Part shown: positions 62,663-64,000 of the stretch, one piece after another | How the letters are laid out: each line of letters begins with the position of its first letter | Position numbering within the stretch: the first letter of the stretch is position 1 | Assembly: GCF_003952005.1 (NCBI RefSeq) | Contig: NZ_QXGJ01000003.1 | Span: 124,001-188,000 of the forward strand | Length of the DNA stretch: 64,000 bases | Origin: Bifidobacterium callimiconis | GTDB lineage: Bacteria; Actinomycetota; Actinomycetes; Actinomycetales; Bifidobacteriaceae | Direction: 5' to 3' | Made by a program: the position numbers and the translations under genes | Notes under the pieces: model-generated | Told to the model about the DNA's origin: nothing | The model's database searches: none | What the model saw: the letters and a program-made list of their open reading frames with translations, nothing else

Positions 62663-62732
62663 CACAAAACGCAGATACCGAAAATACAACGTTGATTTTT
62701 CAACGCTCGATTTTCGGTATCTGCGTTTTGTG
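62663..62732. repeat. Perfect 23-bp inverted repeat with a structured 24-nt loop
   Basis: Left arm 62663-62685 starts CACAAAACGCAGATACCG, right arm 62710-62732 is its exact reverse complement; the loop itself contains GTTGA/TCAAC. No T-run follows. Confidence 0.85.
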
Positions 62733-62808
62733 CAATATCCGGTTTGGAGACCGGCATTCCGATCGAACATTGCCTGACGCAATCGCTCAAAAATCGATCA
62801 GAAAACGA

Positions 62809-62865
62809 ACAGTGGCCCCGAACAGCTCAGTGACGATGCGTCACGGAACCGTTCGGGGCCACTGT
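62809..62865 (-). terminator. Hairpin terminator of ileS
   Basis: ACAGTGGCCCCGAAC (62809-62823) pairs with GTTCGGGGCCACTGT (62851-62865), 15-bp arms; on the minus strand it runs into GTTCGTTTTC. Confidence 0.8.
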
Positions 62866-62881
62866 CAGAGCGTCAGATCAC

Positions 62882-64000
62882 TCACGCCTTGGCGACGGTC
62901 ACGCCGATCTCCTTGGCATCGGCGTCGGCGGTGATCTCCACGCCGGCCTCGGCCAGAGTCTCCGCGGCGATCAGGTCGCGGAACTGCTCGGCCTTGGGGG
63001 CGTCGGCGGCGGGCAGCGTCAGCTTCAGCGAGATGCGATCGGCGATGTCGAGACCGGCGTCCTTACGGGCGTCCTGCACGGCGCGGATCACGTCGCGGGC
63101 GTAGCCCTCGGCGATCAGGTCGTCGTTCAGCTCGGTGTCGAGGATCACGAAGCCGCCGGTCGGCAGCGCGGAGGACACGGAGTTGGCGGCCTCATGCGCG
63201 TTCTCCTCCTCCACGCGGTTGATCAGCTCGTACTCGCCTTCGACGAGCGCGATCTCGCCGTTCGGGGTCTCCGCCACGGGAGCGCCGTCGGCACCCACGT
63301 GCCAGGCACCGGTCTTGGACGCCTTGATGGCAAACTGGACGTCCTTGCGCAGGCGCTTACCGGCCACGCGGGCGTTCACCTTGAGCTCGTGGACGATCTT
63401 GAGACCCTGGGAGCCGGCGTCCTCCATGGTGCAGAACTCGATGTCCTTCACGTTGAGCTCGGACTTGAGGATCTCGGCGTATGCCTTGACGGCCTCGGCA
63501 TCCTCTACCACGACGGTGAGCTTGGCGAGCGGCTGGCGCACGCGGATCTTCTGCGCCTTGCGCAGCGACAGCGTGCCGGACACGACTTCGCGCACCTTCT
63601 CCATGGCGGCGACGAGCTTGTCGTCGGCCACGAGGACCTTGCCCAGCTCGGTCGGCTCGCCGGTCTTCTCATCGGCGAGGAACGGCCAGTCGGCCAGATG
63701 GACGGACTCGCCGCCGGTCAGGCCGCGCCAGATCGTCTCGGTCTCCATCGGGGCGAGCGGGGCCATCACGCGGCACAGCACCTCGAGCACGGTGTACAGG
63801 GTGTTGAACGCGTTGACGTCCTCCTGCCAGAAGCGATCACGGGTGTTGCGGATGTACCAGTTGGTGAGCACGTCGATGAAGTCGCCCACCTCGTCGCACG
63901 CGTCGGAGATGGCGAACGTGTCGAGCGAATGCTGCACGCCGGCGACCAGCTTGCGCAGACGGGCCAGCAGGTAGCGGTCCATCTCCGGCAGTCCGGCCAC
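62882..64000 (-). CDS. ileS: Isoleucyl-tRNA synthetase, C-terminal part (cut by window edge)
   Basis: 372 codons are visible up to the TGA at 62882-62884; the gene runs off the right end. The segment holds the anticodon-binding domain (FIDVLTNWYIRNTRDRFW, VLCRVMAPLAPMETETIW) and the eukaryote-like C-terminal domains (LRKAQKIRVRQPLAKLTVVV, GYARDVIRAVQDARKDAGLDIADRI), typical of the long actinobacterial IleS2-type enzyme, which often tolerates mupirocin. HIGH and KMSKS lie outside the window. Attaches isoleucine to tRNA-Ile. Confidence 0.93.
   Translation of the reverse strand: MAGLPEMDRYLLARLRKLVAGVQHSLDTFAISDACDEVGDFIDVLTNWYIRNTRDRFWQEDVNAFNTLYTVLEVLCRVMAPLAPMETETIWRGLTGGESVHLADWPFLADEKTGEPTELGKVLVADDKLVAAMEKVREVVSGTLSLRKAQKIRVRQPLAKLTVVVEDAEAVKAYAEILKSELNVKDIEFCTMEDAGSQGLKIVHELKVNARVAGKRLRKDVQFAIKASKTGAWHVGADGAPVAETPNGEIALVEGEYELINRVEEENAHEAANSVSSALPTGGFVILDTELNDDLIAEGYARDVIRAVQDARKDAGLDIADRISLKLTLPAADAPKAEQFRDLIAAETLAEAGVEITADADAKEIGVTVAKA

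Larger units (their letters stand above)
62370..62881. other. 512-bp region without a credible gene, rich in palindromes
   Basis: Open frames here have no family resemblance. It holds the 23-bp-arm palindrome at 62663-62732, repeated CCGGTT/ATTCCGGG phrases between 62440 and 62620, and the ileS terminator. Confidence 0.6.

Noticed and set aside
62352..62777. 141-codon plus-strand open frame
   Set aside because: No ribosome site, runs across the 23-bp palindrome, no recognisable domain.

Overview
The window is a high-GC chromosome segment that looks like Bifidobacterium (Actinobacteria). Actinobacterial families are packed together (DUF3052, DUF3107, a DUF2342-type zinc metalloprotease, a YlbL-like Lon protease, a DivIVA-domain protein). 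Several starts look leaderless, with a TANNNT box 6-7 nt before the start codon. The gene content (GH32 enzyme, H2O-forming-type NADH oxidase, no heme pathway, lysine and NAD synthesis) also fits. The genus is inferred; there is no rRNA to settle it.

Layout. 1-1.4 kb: end of a GH32 fructosidase, then an AbiEi/Vsr-like gene bracketed by two 61-bp hairpin repeats. 1.4-6.7 kb: NAD operon nadA-nadB-nadC-nifS (minus strand) behind a 27-bp palindrome. 6.7-11.1 kb: YwqG protein, uppS, recO and a membrane alpha/beta hydrolase. 11.2-19.7 kb: a type I restriction-modification island. Its first gene fuses an HTH, a methyltransferase fold with damaged catalytic motifs and a TRD-like domain. It is followed by hsdM (split by a 10-G tract), hsdS and hsdR, all behind one promoter set in repeated TGTGAA/TTCACA boxes and closed by a 21-bp-arm terminator. 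19.7-24.2 kb: ispG, dxr, a four-motif DivIVA-domain protein and tRNA-Val. 24.3-31 kb: conserved actinobacterial housekeeping block (DUF3052, Lon-like, metalloprotease, UvrD-type helicase, APH-like kinase, DUF3107). 31-37.2 kb: VKOR, PHP phosphatase, dapF, murI, patatin and NADH oxidase. 37.3-52.2 kb: amino-acid and sulfur region with metB-type gene, GNAT, SDR, a branched-chain-type ABC transporter whose two permeases and two ATPases are each fused, a UROD-family protein, a divergent P5C-reductase paralogue, a VOC protein, metY, an M20 amidohydrolase and an esterase. 52.2-58.5 kb: canonical proC, a TetR regulator, a FetAB-type exporter, DedA and a two-component system. 58.7-64 kb: tRNA-Ala, a TetM-family GTPase without the Tet(M)-type loop, an amidohydrolase-like protein and the C-terminal part of ileS.

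How the genes work together. The NAD operon makes nicotinic acid mononucleotide from aspartate; its NifS-like protein probably supplies sulfur for the NadA Fe-S cluster. The restriction island appears able to switch: 9 (or 12) Gs restore full HsdM, while the 10 Gs here remove the NPPY motif, which should silence methylation and cleavage together because HsdR acts only with M and S. The liv/UROD operon faces the P5CR-like/VOC pair across a shared 386-bp region, which suggests joint uptake and processing of an unknown amino-acid-like compound. A family of double-hairpin intergenic repeats is scattered between 27 and 46 kb.
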